Below, in pieces: positions 11,036-20,988 of a stretch of 64,000 nucleotides of DNA. Below the pieces are notes generated by a model. The model was given only the letters and a program-made list of their open reading frames with translations, had not been told where the DNA came from and searched no databases. This DNA comes from Cudoniella acicularis (taxonomy: Eukaryota; Ascomycota; Leotiomycetes; Helotiales; Helotiaceae), in assembly GCA_013054445.1 (NCBI GenBank), contig JAAMPI010000037.1:21646-85645 (forward strand), in the 5' to 3' direction. Position numbers and translations under genes: made by a program. Within the stretch, counting starts at the first letter, position 1, and each line of letters begins with the position of its first letter.

Positions 11036-11776
11036 GAAAAACCCAGATGGCGAGGATAATTCACTCGGAGACCCTGATGTGGACAACGCCAATGATAGAC
11101 CCGTGGACCAAATCAAACGCCGAAAATTAAACGCTTCCCACTCCGTCTGTCACGGTCGCACTGTCGGTGGAAATGACGAACAGGAAGAGGGAGGCAGAGG
11201 CGATGAATACGATGGGGAAGAGGGAGGTGGCGATCAAAATAATGAGGGCGGAGGAAGTGGCGATGAAAATGGTGAGAGGGGTGCTGCAATGGAGAAAGAT
11301 GCGCGATTTGGAGGGGTTGCAAACACAGACGTGCTTTCGCCAATACAATAGCGTGTCGACAGCATGAACTCTGCGCCGGCAGAGGTGTTTTGACGGAGTA
11401 GATAGAGGATGTAAGCAGTCCCGAAACTCGTTACTCGGTCTTAAAGCGGGGACCAGGAATCGTTATTGCGATGAGGCTCCTTTGACTGTTTTCATGGCGC
11501 ATCACGATAATGGCAAAAGGCAAAACTTCGGTAATAATTTGACCTTATTGCGGGGCGGAGAGGTGGGGGGCTCCGAATATTTGTGCCTAAGGCATACAAT
11601 TATCACCCCGTGACGTAGCTTCGCGCTTCAGCAAAATATTTTGGGCCTCGGCGATTTAGCTTATCCAGCCTCCACACCTTCCGTGCTCCTACTACCTCAA
11701 CAAGCCAGCAACCTCTACAGCCACCAACGAACAAAACTGCCTTGCTTCTTCACCAACGTGTTCCTCCTGGTCTGCT
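11036..11776. other. Low-complexity ORF and intergenic DNA upstream of the kinase
   Basis: 11079-11351 (+) could encode a Gly/Glu/Asp-rich 90-residue segment, possibly a last exon of the gene above. 11352-11776 shows nothing except the probable promoter of the kinase gene. Confidence 0.35.
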
Positions 11777-12979
11777 ATGAAGTCCACAACTTCAAGCACG
11801 CCCCGCTTCTTCACAAACTCGCAAACCATCGACTTTACGCCTAGGACATATAAAGAGAATAAAAGGAAGGGAGGAACAGAGCCTAAAAATCGCTCACAAA
11901 GCTTTGTTTTGTATTCTACTTACAAGTGGCATGTTAAAGTCACTTTCCAAGGCACACTTCAATCGACTCAGACCGCTACCTTCGCCTCGATAACAAAACG
12001 ACAAGAAGACCTGAAGAACCTCTGCCTTTGCATCGATCTCGACCAGATACAGCTCCTCGATGACACGGTTACAGAACTTATCGTCATGCGCCAGGACGAT
12101 GCTACTACCGTGCAAGGTCAGAGACTACACCTCAAGTCGGCACTAGATCCGGGAAGCGAATATACGCCTATTGCCGGTCATTTATGGCTCAGTATACGTG
12201 AAGACCCATTGCGAGTGCGGTTTCCGATATACAATGGTAGTAGCAGTGGCACTGCTACAAGGGATTGGTTAGAAATCAGCAAGAAACGAGAACTTTGGAC
12301 AGGCGTGTACGAAGTTCTTGTCGAAGAGAAATCGTACGTCTACAAGGAAGTCGACAAGCTGCCGAATTACGAGGTGAGGGATAGTGAAGTTTTAGAACAA
12401 GAGTTGCGAACCTTGGAACTATTACGCGGCACTGAAGGCATTGTGCAGCTCGTTGCCGCTGTCATCTCTGAAAATCCATATCGAACTGCAAAGATCATTA
12501 AAGACAACGCTCCGACTGTCCTACGAGGGATCCTTCTCGAGTATCATCCATACGGCACATTGCAGGATGTTTTGAGGCTGCAGAAACACAATACGGAGTG
12601 GCCATTGCATCGGTGGGCTGTTCAGATCGCTTGCGCACTTCAAAAGCTCCACCAGGCCGGGGTAACGCATATGGATTTAAAGCCTGAGAACATCGTCATT
12701 AGTGTAGACCTTAACGCCATCTTAATCGACATTAGCGGCTGTGAAGCATCTCATAGTTGGCTCTCGCCAGAGATACGAAATCTACCTGACCCACTGTCTC
12801 AAACTATAACCTCACGAAAGCAGAATGATGTTTGGGCACTCGGGAAGATAATATCAGAAATAGCTGATGCTTTATATAATTATGAGGAACAGCAGTTCCT
12901 AAGGAGTATTGCGCTGGAGGCTATGTCAGAAATTCCCACACGTATTTCTCTTCGAGATGTAATTTGCAAGCTTTCATAG
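11777..12979 (+). CDS. Atypical protein kinase-like protein (400 aa)
   Basis: A single-exon gene. The N-terminal 150 residues are not recognised. The C-terminal half is a protein kinase fold. A candidate ATP-anchoring Lys is K190 in YVYKEV, with a Glu-rich helix after it. A hinge-like LLEYHPYGTLQDVL follows, then the catalytic loop HMDLKPEN (H298, D300) and DIS at 318-320 in the place of the metal-binding DFG. SPEI replaces APE, and NDVWALGKI matches the usual DVWSLG of subdomain IX. The catalytic Asp, Asn and metal Asp are kept, but the Phe-Gly after the Asp and the Ala of APE are not. The gene is therefore either a divergent active kinase or a pseudokinase. ATG 11777 is the first ATG of the frame; a later start would not affect the domain. 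Substrate unknown. Confidence 0.75.
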   Translation: MKSTTSSTPRFFTNSQTIDFTPRTYKENKRKGGTEPKNRSQSFVLYSTYKWHVKVTFQGTLQSTQTATFASITKRQEDLKNLCLCIDLDQIQLLDDTVTELIVMRQDDATTVQGQRLHLKSALDPGSEYTPIAGHLWLSIREDPLRVRFPIYNGSSSGTATRDWLEISKKRELWTGVYEVLVEEKSYVYKEVDKLPNYEVRDSEVLEQELRTLELLRGTEGIVQLVAAVISENPYRTAKIIKDNAPTVLRGILLEYHPYGTLQDVLRLQKHNTEWPLHRWAVQIACALQKLHQAGVTHMDLKPENIVISVDLNAILIDISGCEASHSWLSPEIRNLPDPLSQTITSRKQNDVWALGKIISEIADALYNYEEQQFLRSIALEAMSEIPTRISLRDVICKLS

Positions 12980-13003
12980 CCCAACCTCAAAATAGATTCT
13001 CTA

Positions 13004-13297
13004 TCAGAACTCATTCCAGTTAACATCATCAGGATCAAAACCGCCATTTGTGATATCATCTGCGTACTCTTTAGTAAAAATACTCCGTCTTGATAATAAA
13101 TATAACTTACTTGGACCCTCGCGACGCCCTCCGGGTTCCTCATCGCATCCCTCTTCATAGCAGAAACCGCCTGTAGTACTCGCATCTTCGGAACTGCTTT
13201 CGCACACTTTTTTGGCCTTCTTGGCCTCTTCGCAGGGATTCCAAAGAGTCTTGGTGTAGTGTCCACGCTTTTTGACACGTAATTTGAAGTTGCACAT
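13004..13297 (-). CDS. Small Cys-rich protein (97 aa, or 80 aa if spliced)
   Basis: It starts MCNFKLRVKKRGHYTKTLWN and continues PCEEAKKAKKVCESSSEDA, a layout seen in small intracellular fungal proteins with a GHY motif, spaced Cys and a CYEEGC-like pair. No function is known. A good intron candidate (13060-13110 on the plus strand, GTAAGT donor, ACGCAG acceptor, 51 bp) is in phase, so both a 97- and an 80-residue product are possible. No signal peptide. It converges with the kinase gene, the two stops being 25 bp apart, and shares the MC start style with the gene at 9125. Confidence 0.5.
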   Translation of the reverse strand: MCNFKLRVKKRGHYTKTLWNPCEEAKKAKKVCESSSEDASTTGGFCYEEGCDEEPGGRREGPSKLYLLSRRSIFTKEYADDITNGGFDPDDVNWNEF

Positions 13298-14020
13298 TCT
13301 GTCAGGTTTAAAATGAGCGCAGGGAGGACGTGAGAGGCGATAATCAGGCTATCCTGATCACTTTATCTGCTTTCTGGTACTAGCAGTGAAAAAGGGCGCG
13401 CTATTCGATAGGGCGCTGCAGACACATAGCCAAAATCGCTTGATTTCCATGGAGGCAAAAAATAAATCCGCGGGGTGGGTCTGCACAGAAATCCACTGCT
13501 GCAGAAAGTCATTTGTTTGGAATTGTCTCAATAGTTTTGGTCGTGTGGCAATCAATCTAGTGCCATCTAGATGGCTGACAGCACTGGATGGTTTCGCAGT
13601 GGGTTGAGCGGATCGAGAGAGAGACAGCGGAGAGAGGAAGGGGCGGGGTAGGCCTCGGAGACCTGCTTGTCGAAGGGAGGCCAGCAGATGGTCAACGACC
13701 ATTTCAATCAACTGCCTCGCATTCGGTGCACGTTGCGCAACTCTGAGCAGGCGACGTTGGTTGACGCTATAAAGAAACAAATGGCATTTCTCAATTCAAT
13801 TTGAATAGCATTACTTTTAGGGAAATCGTCGATATCCGGCTACGTCTCGCAGTGCAGTCGCAGAATGTAGTCTACACTCTCAAATGTCCGTCTCGCCAAC
13901 TCCCGATCGAACCCTCCTATTCGGGTAGTGCGAAGTCTTTTAAAAATCCGATTGTCCACGTGGCTTTGTTAATTTGGGGCTGCTAAGGACATTCGGGAGA
14001 GGGAAACGTAGGTGTGCATT
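13298..14020. other. No gene supported
   Basis: A 140-codon minus-strand frame (13358-13780) and shorter plus-strand frames exist but carry no domain signal. I treat the interval as intergenic. Confidence 0.4.
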
Positions 14021-14104
14021 GTTGACCGTTACTGTTGACCGTTTGCTGTTGACCGTTTGCTGTTGACAGTTTGCTGTTGACCATTTGCTATAAACTGTTT
14101 ACAG
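14021..14104 (+). repeat. 14-bp minisatellite, about six units
   Basis: Units of gttgaccgtttgct: a 13-bp variant at 14021, two perfect units, then gttgacagtttgct, gttgaccatttgct and a degenerate ataaactgtttaca. Divergence rises toward the 3' side, where the flanking DNA becomes AT-rich. Confidence 0.85.
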
Positions 14105-14898
14105 TAGATTTTAGCATAAAAGATCACTATTAACTAAAGCTCACAAAATATTTTTTATAAAGTAAATATCTAATAGTTAAGTGTCGTATTACTCTACGTA
14201 TTAAATACATTATGCCTCGGATGCAAGCTGCCTAGTGGGAACCGTACTGGGAAAAGGTTTTACCTATGGTAATGATACGACGTACGTTCGATGAAATCGC
14301 AACACACCTCCGAGAAAAAGAAAGCCTTAATGTAACGTAAGGTCTTTTATTTCTCATTTCCACCTGTTCTACTAAGACATATATTGATTTAATATCGAGT
14401 ATAGTGCACGTCAAGTATAGATAGCGGTAGACCGCTGGCGTAAAGATGGCAAGATCATAGAATCTACGGAATCAGCAGAGTAAGCAAGTTATCTATTCTA
14501 TGAGGGCTAATTATTAAATATTGAATAGGGACTTCCAAGACTGTGAAGAGGGTCCAGGCGGAGAATAATTGTTAGGATACGTACGTATAGTCACTTGATC
14601 GTGGGAATCATGGAAGGGTTGCCTTAACGGCAATTGTAGTCAGCACTTTCACGAATCTTTTGTATAGTAAACCATAGTGTAAATTTAACTGGAATTTACT
14701 CTCCTATCTTGTAGCGAAACCCTGTTCGGCATTATAATCGCCGGTGTGTTTTCTCGTTCTTCTATATCATGTATACTGAATGACTGACTAATCGTGTAGT
14801 TCATTGGAACCGCGGGGTCAACCAGCTTACGATATCCAGAAATTCCAACAAAATTATCTTATACTCAACAGACACATCCAATATTCTTAACTACAGCG
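14105..14898. other. AT-rich gene-free DNA
   Basis: Stop-dense sequence, probably partly RIP-mutated, with no coding signal. Confidence 0.4.
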
Positions 14899-15126
14899 TT
14901 CTCCTGCCATCTGTGCGGTTGATTGTTTGGAAGCAGTACCGCGCTTGTTCAGCATCTCAACACTGCTACTCATACATTTGAGTGTGATGATTGCGATCGC
15001 TTTTTCCAAACCTAACCTGCTCTCGAGCAACATCTGGACTCTCCTGCACATACATTCGAGTGCGATGACTGCGACCGGACTCTAACTATAGTCCTGCAAG
15101 ACGACAACTCTCGCGACTCAATCTGA
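14899..15126 (+). pseudogene. Degenerate C2H2 zinc-finger protein fragment
   Basis: One frame reads FSCHLCG, stop, LFGSSTALVQHLNTATHT, then FECDDCDRFFQT, stop, PALEQHLDSPAHT, then FECDDCDRTL. That is two and a half fingers of the type C-x2-C...F...AL..HL...H found in tandem in many filamentous fungi. Both stops (TGA within the first finger, TAA within QTxPAL) could come from CGA and CAA by one C to T change. The ends are missing. Nucleic-acid binding is the family role; this copy is dead. Confidence 0.7.
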
Positions 15127-16235
15127 TTTATATTTCCTCCTTCTTTCAAAGCTCCGAATAAAGCGAACTTCAATTAGAGCCAAGCTGTGAGGAGGCGTTG
15201 GTAGGCAAAGAAGTCACGTGTCAGAAGAAAAGGATTCGGTTACGGAACTAATCTCTAGCCTCGAGGGGTCCAGAGAAGCCCCCTTTTTATTAGCTATCTG
15301 CTACCGATAGGGGTCCGATGCCAAGGCCCAATGATGATAGGAATCAATGGCATCGACATCATTCCGGACATCCGACGGCCACCCAATCCACGTGACGGGC
15401 GCCACCTAGCAGGTAAGCGAACCACATCACACCTTTTAGTTAAACAAGGGAATTTTCGGGCGAAAATGAGGCGTGATGAGTTGGTTGGTGGGCGTGCGGA
15501 CAGGATCAGTTGGGTGGCACGTGCGCCCAGCCTAAGCGCCTGCTTACGTGCTAGGCTCTTCCGCTACTCACCTAGGTACGGTATCGCGGTATCGCGGTAA
15601 TGTCTTTTTGGCCTCTCCTATCTTCAGGTATCTGTTTTCACTACGTAAAAGCAGTACATCAGCCCTTAAGCAGTACCGAATATAAAACGAAATAAGCGGT
15701 TTCCCCTTAACAAAACGCAAAAACATCTTTGATGGTCTAACGCGTGCATCAATATGTTAGGCGACAGTGTTTTGTTCACGCGAAGGCTTTTTTCCGGGGA
15801 GTCCGAGCACACTTCCCGGAAAGGCGAGTAAGCCTTTTCGGTGACTGATCAGAGCCAATCGAGACAAATGTCGAGGGCCGATGGTCTGAGTGGAAGCGGG
15901 GTAAAAGGTGCTCAAGCCGGCTGATTTAGGCGGTGAAGTTTCAGCTGTTGGCAGTGCGCCGCAAACTGCGCATGTGCTAAGATTGGTCAAGCAAACGAGA
16001 TCATTTGCCGCTCTAACACAAAAGCCTCCGGCTTTTCCCTTGGCTTTAATCGGAACACCCTTTATATATTAAAATAACTACTTTTTGCTTACAAATTCGC
16101 AAAACGCGAACACAAGTTTGTTACCAACCGGGTAAAATTTCTCCTGCGTTTATAGCGGTTTTCGGATCTTTCTAACAGGTTTACAGGTCTCCGGTTTATG
16201 ACTCAATCGCACACAGGTACATACCCGGTGCAGAA
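15127..16235. other. No gene supported
   Basis: Over 1 kb of moderate-GC DNA. The frames at 15331-15600 (+) and 15757-15990 (-) show no domain. A short direct repeat (ggtatcgc twice) lies near 15580-15599. The last part is the upstream region of the tRNA gene. Confidence 0.4.
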
Positions 16236-16327
16236 GCTGATTTGGCCGAGTGGTCTAAGGCGATGGTTTTAAGTATACTTGAACACCATTATCGAAAGAT
16301 GCGTGAGTTCGAACCTCACAGTCAGCA
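16236..16327 (+). tRNA. tRNA-Leu(UAA) with a 10-nt intron
   Basis: The acceptor stem GCTGATT pairs with AGTCAGC (one G-T), followed by discriminator A at 16327. The D-arm region is TGGCCGAGTGGTCTAAGGCG, with the usual A-box type sequence. The anticodon stem ATGGT/ACCAT encloses TT-TAA-G-C with anticodon TAA at 16270-16272. A 10-nt intron (16274-16283, tatacttgaa) sits one base 3' of the anticodon, the standard place. The long variable arm TATCGAAAGATG marks class II (Leu/Ser). The T-arm is GTGAG-TTCGAAC-CTCAC. No CCA is encoded, as expected in a eukaryote. Confidence 0.93.
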
Positions 16328-16333
16328 TATTAT

Positions 16334-16345
16334 CTTTTGGTTTTT
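16334..16345 (+). terminator. RNA polymerase III T-tracts after tRNA-Leu
   Basis: TTTT at 16334-16337 and TTTTT at 16341-16345, 7-18 nt after the mature 3' end, with longer T-runs behind. Typical Pol III stop signals. Confidence 0.7.
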
Positions 16346-16524
16346 GTAGTTTTTTTGTGTTTTTTTTTGTTTAGTGGTGTTGATCCGCTTCTTGGTACGG
16401 GGCTCGCTTAAAAATAATTCTTATCATAAGCGGGGTTTCCGATAAGAGCTTCAACTTCAAACCTCTCTCGGATTTCCTCCTCACACCATCTTCACCCCCT
16501 TCCAGATTTTTTGTTTGCTTTAGA

Positions 16525-17516
16525 ATGGCGCCATCCCGAACTTCACTAGACCCTCCTTCAGCAACGGAAGATGGGCTCTCGAAAGCACAGCTCGCAACTT
16601 TTGAAAACGATGGCTACCTCATCATTCCGGACGCTTTGGACAGTAGCACCGTCGCCTCCTTACTTTTAGAAACTCATTCGATGCTCGAAAATTTCTCTTT
16701 AGATGACCATCCTATGACCAAATTTACTACTGGCGAAGGAAAGGATGGAGAGCACGTCAGTGACGATTATTTTTTGAGCTCTGGGGACAAGATACGTTTC
16801 TTTTTCGAAGAAGGTGCAGTTTATCTGTCTTGACCTCCTATAGATCATGTCTAACTCTGCTAGATGCCTTCGATGCCTCTGGTAATCTTACAAAACCCAA
16901 ATCCCGCGCAATAAACAAGATCGGCCACTATCTCCACGCGCTCTCTCCGCCATTTGCTTCTCTTCTATCTCCGTCCTCGACACATTCTCCAGGCACAATT
17001 GCCCGGTCTATCGGCTTCCGAGATCCTCGCTGTTTACAGAGTATGGTCATTTGCAAACAACCTGAAATCGGTGGTGCCGTACCTCCTCATCAAGATTCGA
17101 CATTTCTGTACACAGATCCTCCGAGCGCTGTTGGCTTCTGGTACGCTTTGGAAGATGCCACTATAGAGAATGGATGTTTGAGTTTCCTTCCTGGGAGCCA
17201 CACAACTTCTGAAGTGGGGAAAAGATTTGTTAGGAAGAAGGATGGCAAAGGCACCGAATTTATCGATAATGAGGGGAAGAGATTTCCAGTGGGTCAACAA
17301 TACGGCGCCACCAAGACCGAAGGAGAATACAAGTTGGGTGAAGTGAAGGCAGGCACGCTTGTTCTGATCCATGGAAATCTGCTACATAAAAGCGAGAAAA
17401 ATCTCAGCTCGAAGGGGAGGATAATTTACACTTTTCACGTTATTGAGGGTGACGGAGCGATTTATGATGAAAGAAACTGGCTGCAACCACCAAAGGAAGG
17501 ATTTACGAAGTTATGA
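16525..17516 (+). CDS. Phytanoyl-CoA dioxygenase domain protein (PHYHD1-like, 313 aa)
   Basis: Exons are 16525-16813 and 16864-17516. The 50-bp intron (GTGCAG donor, CTCTGCTAG acceptor) rejoins the frame as FFFEED-AFDASGNL, a conserved block of the family. This is a non-haem Fe(II)/2-oxoglutarate oxygenase. The iron ligands are H172 and D174 in PPHQDS and H271 in NLLHKSEKN; R282 (SSKGR) would bind 2-oxoglutarate. WYALEDATIENGCL and FLPGSH are also typical. The length of 313 residues suits the short PHYHD1-like subfamily, and no targeting signal is evident. The substrate of the fungal members is unknown. It lies 190 bp downstream of the tRNA gene and appears intact. Confidence 0.92.
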
Positions 17517-17949
17517 TGATGGAGCCAGAAGCATTCAATACCAGGACGAAACCCGGTTTTGAAATGTCCGGACACACATGTGTATCTTCATTCGTTAGGC
17601 GAACGCTGACTTTGGAATTAAATTCCTTCGCAAATTCCCCAGATATTGTCGCATTGGAATTTTGATTTTACTTGGCACAAGGTTTTCTTGCCCTCCAGGT
17701 TGGATTACATCGTGGCATCGCTTACCAGCATGCTTTGGTCTCGGACTGTTGGACGGGATTATGTTTGAATGCTTCCATACATATCAAGCTACAAACCAAC
17801 CCACTTCCGCAAAGTCTCAGTATAAATCACAAATCAGTCATGTCAAAGTCTGAACAGGTTTCAAAATAAATAATTATTGCCATCAACTTCATGGAAAGAA
17901 ACCTATCTTTTCTGAAGCGAGCCCATTCAATTAGGATCTAATGCAATGT
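17517..17949. other. No gene seen
   Basis: 3' flank of the PhyH gene. Two short frames near 17660-17870 have no features. Confidence 0.5.
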
Positions 17950-18247
17950 CCACCTCTGGCGAGTATAAACTCCCCATCCTCCTCAGAGACCTTGAAGTGC
18001 CCACATTATCCTATCACAATCTCCTCGTTCAGTGCGCCAAGCCACTGAGCAGACTTTACCAACCACATAAAGCCTGAGTGTGTGACTGTGGCGCTCATGT
18101 ATCCTGAAGGCAGAAACATGGCCTCCCCAGTGGCTTGTCGCCAAAAGGCTGGGCGATCAGCTTGAGATCATCCTCTGCATAGAGATCGAATGAAACCAAT
18201 TTCCAAACGCCTTCTAACCGAGCGCAAGTTTCCACAATGAAGGTCAT
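17950..18247 (-). pseudogene. Lipocalin-like domain protein remnant
   Basis: Read from an ATG at 18247, the minus strand gives LEGVWKLVSFDLYAEDD and AQPFGDKPLG, then after a one-base shift EAMFLPSGYMSATVTHSGFM. It goes on to LNEEIVIG, a stop, and CGHFKVSEEDGEFILA. This order (W-L-VS...G...G.lfl..GYMSA......Y.G.f) is that of the fungal/bacterial Lipocalin_5 domain, found near biosynthetic genes and in small proteins of unknown ligand. One frameshift, one in-frame stop and the missing C-terminal strands make it non-functional. Confidence 0.65.
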
Positions 18248-19974
18248 CGCAGAGTGGATAGGAGAATAGTTCCGCAGGCGAATGTCAACGACGTCGTGGT
18301 ACCCTCAAGGGATGTAAGATAGGGAGAAATGAAGAATTAAAGTCCCTCAACTTACAATTTCTCACGGAGGGAAAAGACTAGCTACTGGTGGTGCTGTCTA
18401 ATGGGTAAGCCAAGTTAGCTTGTTACAGTTATGTGGTGAGAAACACATCTGCAGTAAGACGGCGGAGTCATATCCAGGCCACTCTCGAGTGCTCGAGGTC
18501 GCTTACAGTAACCGAGAATAGGGAGCTAAAGTAATGGGAGGGGGAAATGCGTTCAGTTCTATCAACGAATCTACTTTTTGAAGGAATATTAGTGATTGTT
18601 TGATATTGAGAACCTACTACTAGATAACAAAACAGAAGCAGCGATACCATTCTCACACTTTCTTTTGCCCGTAAGTTCTGTTGCTTTCTGCATCAACGCG
18701 CGAGCTGCTAGCTGATTTCTCACAGAACGGGATGAGAACAATGGGAGTGCTGCAATGGATCAAGGTGGAGGGGCAAGATGTCAGTGCGAGTCTTTGATTT
18801 TGTTGGCATGGTCTCATGCTATATAGTAGAGCTGTTTGCGAGCCTGAAGTCTTTTACTAGCGTATTACAAATCAACAGGCTATGACCTCTCTAGCAACAA
18901 AAATCATTCCGAAGTGAACATAATTTCACAATTACGAAGTCGCCGAAGCGCTGCAGGCAGAAGGGAGAATGGCGCGCTATGACGCAACTTAATAACGATT
19001 TATTCAAAGGAGAAAATCAGCCGCTACTTATTTGCGGGGGCAAGCAAAAGCAACTTGCAGTGAACTTTCTCAAGCCAGCGAAAGTGCCTAAAAACACTTC
19101 AAACGACTAAAACGTCAACGAAGAATCTTTAAAATATAATGAAAGTATGTTAAGCAATAACTTCGAAATATTGCTCTCTAATCGTAAGCTTTTTATTTTG
19201 GTGCTGCTCTTCATTTGAGATTTCGAAGTGAAGTGGGGAATGCTGACGTTAAATGGTAGTAACGATCAATGCTTTCCACAAAAGTTCCCCAGAAAGAGAC
19301 TATCTCCAGTCATCGAGGGCGGATATACGCGATAACGGAGGCGAGAGGTGTACAAACATGCTGGTGAAGTTAGTGATGGCAAGAGTGAGAGTTCAAGTTG
19401 CTTGGACTCGCCATTCCGTAATCAATATCACTGGTTCGTTAACCGTTATTTTCTCACCTTTGAGCTCACTCAAAACTTGCACTGAAAACCGGAGGTCAAT
19501 ATTACGGGTTCTCTTATCCGTCTTCCACGTCTACCGGCCGTGCGAGACTTATTTCCATTTTTTTACAGCCCTGTGGAAAGTTTTCGAGAAGTCCGCTATT
19601 CGGAGGCTCTGAACCTCACTTTCAGCTCTGGAAGTTTACCGGTTATCATAATCCCCCATTCACCCTGTCAATGACCACAATAATATTGTGCATCGTTCGC
19701 CAACGAGTTCTAGCTCCAGTCCACAAAGACAACAAGACATTGTCTGTCCTTCAATATTGATTAGCGGGGAAACACGGTTTATATCCCCGCCCTCCACAGA
19801 AGTTCTTTTTCTGCTTTCCTCGAAACTTAGAATTGTGGCACAAGGGGCATTTCGATTTGCAAGATTCTGCACTCTGTGCTCTTTATCAGCCACTTTCAAC
19901 AAGCACAAGGCATTCCGCATGCTCAGTTTCTCAACGGACTTCGCATCAACCTCACCTTACCCATCTCGGACATC
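18248..19974. other. Long gene-free interval
   Basis: About 1.7 kb. The largest frame (19253-19612, +) starts at an ATG but has no recognised domain, and its codon pattern looks random. The final 200 bp would be the promoter and leader of the next gene. Nothing else is supported. Confidence 0.4.
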
Positions 19975-20841
19975 ATGAGTATCCAGCATTTGGATAACCT
20001 TGTGGAGTCACAGCCATACAACATAGACAAGAATGGGAATCGCACCTGCGCCTTTGTCTTCATGTACGATCACTACTACCACAAGGACAGCATTACTGAT
20101 ATGTACCCAAATTCCACATTTGCGGGCTTGGGATGGTTGAACGGCTGGGATTGGCATTTGGGTCGCTATGGTATTTTCTCTCATGATCCCGAACATAATT
20201 TTAAATTGATAATTCTCCCAGGAAATCCAAATATTAGGCCAGGCAATTGGGGTGACAATTACGCAAGCCCAGGCATCTTCATTGACCCCCGAAATAATCC
20301 CAACCAAGAGCAGGAGGGTGTGTTCGGATACGTCTTTTCGATGCCGCCTGCCGACGAAGAGAAGATGCGAAAGACTTATACCAAGAGTGGAGAATTCAGA
20401 TCACGGGTGAAACAAGTTGTTAGTTTAGTCGCGGTGGACCAGACCGTAAATGTCGTCATGCAGCCTCGGATGGTCTCTCTTTACTGGAATCCCCGGCACA
20501 CTTGCACCACTATTGATGGTATATTCACAAACCAACGCAGAGGAAAAGATCTTTGGGTAACTGGTCTCCAACAACTTAAGGATCTTGGCGCTCCTGCTTG
20601 GTACGAACGCAAGGTTTTTCTGAAGCTTACTGTGCATTCGGAAGCTCAAAAGCCTGGCAGGCCTGACATTGGCTGTATTGATCCCAGAATGTTGGTGGGT
20701 CTGAAACAAGAGAGAGATGAGCCGCCACCCGATAAAGAAAGCATGGGGGAGAATAGGTGGTTTAATGCTGCCACTGCTGAATGGGAGGAATTCACAGGTG
20801 ATGGTAGTCGGAATGCTCTGTTTGGAGATGGAATGCTATGA
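19975..20841 (+). CDS. Gamma-glutamylcyclotransferase-like fold protein (288 aa)
   Basis: The ATG at 19975 is the first in frame and follows a stretch without start codons. The chain has the GGCT-like order of blocks: FVFMYDHYY at the first strand (where active enzymes have a YGSN-type loop), then AGLGWLNGWDWHLGRYGI (compare A-L-x-G-W-x-W in the family). VFGYVFSMPPADEEKMRK follows in the family's 'V.G.v..l..ed...ld' position, and GAPAWYERKVFLKLTVHSE near the end. In active GGCTs a Glu-Gly follows the last of those blocks; here KTYTKSG occupies it, so the general acid/base Glu seems absent. It may be a non-catalytic or altered relative. No introns, no signal peptide. Fold assignment is inference from motif order. 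Confidence 0.6.
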   Translation: MSIQHLDNLVESQPYNIDKNGNRTCAFVFMYDHYYHKDSITDMYPNSTFAGLGWLNGWDWHLGRYGIFSHDPEHNFKLIILPGNPNIRPGNWGDNYASPGIFIDPRNNPNQEQEGVFGYVFSMPPADEEKMRKTYTKSGEFRSRVKQVVSLVAVDQTVNVVMQPRMVSLYWNPRHTCTTIDGIFTNQRRGKDLWVTGLQQLKDLGAPAWYERKVFLKLTVHSEAQKPGRPDIGCIDPRMLVGLKQERDEPPPDKESMGENRWFNAATAEWEEFTGDGSRNALFGDGML

Positions 20842-20988
20842 GTTGATTTAGAAGTTGACTTCAATTCAAACCCAGTAAAAAGTCCTCCACATTCTGAAAT
20901 GTTGCGGTTTGTGGTGCAAGTTTTGAATTGTCAGATCCAAATTTTTCATGAGGCTAAGCAGTGGGAGAGATCCAGACATGAATTTTGC

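Noticed and set aside
11113..11348. Minus-strand His/Leu-rich and Cys-rich frames
   Set aside because: Shadows of the plus-strand GAGG-rich low-complexity segment.
13358..13780. 140-codon minus-strand frame as a gene
   Set aside because: No domain, no splice support and arbitrary composition; likely chance.
14021..14104. CRISPR-like array
   Set aside because: 14-bp units are directly adjacent with no unique spacers, in a fungal genome; it is a minisatellite.
15331..15990. Frames at 15331-15600 (+) and 15757-15990 (-)
   Set aside because: No recognised feature; Arg- and Pro-rich readings typical of random moderate-GC sequence.
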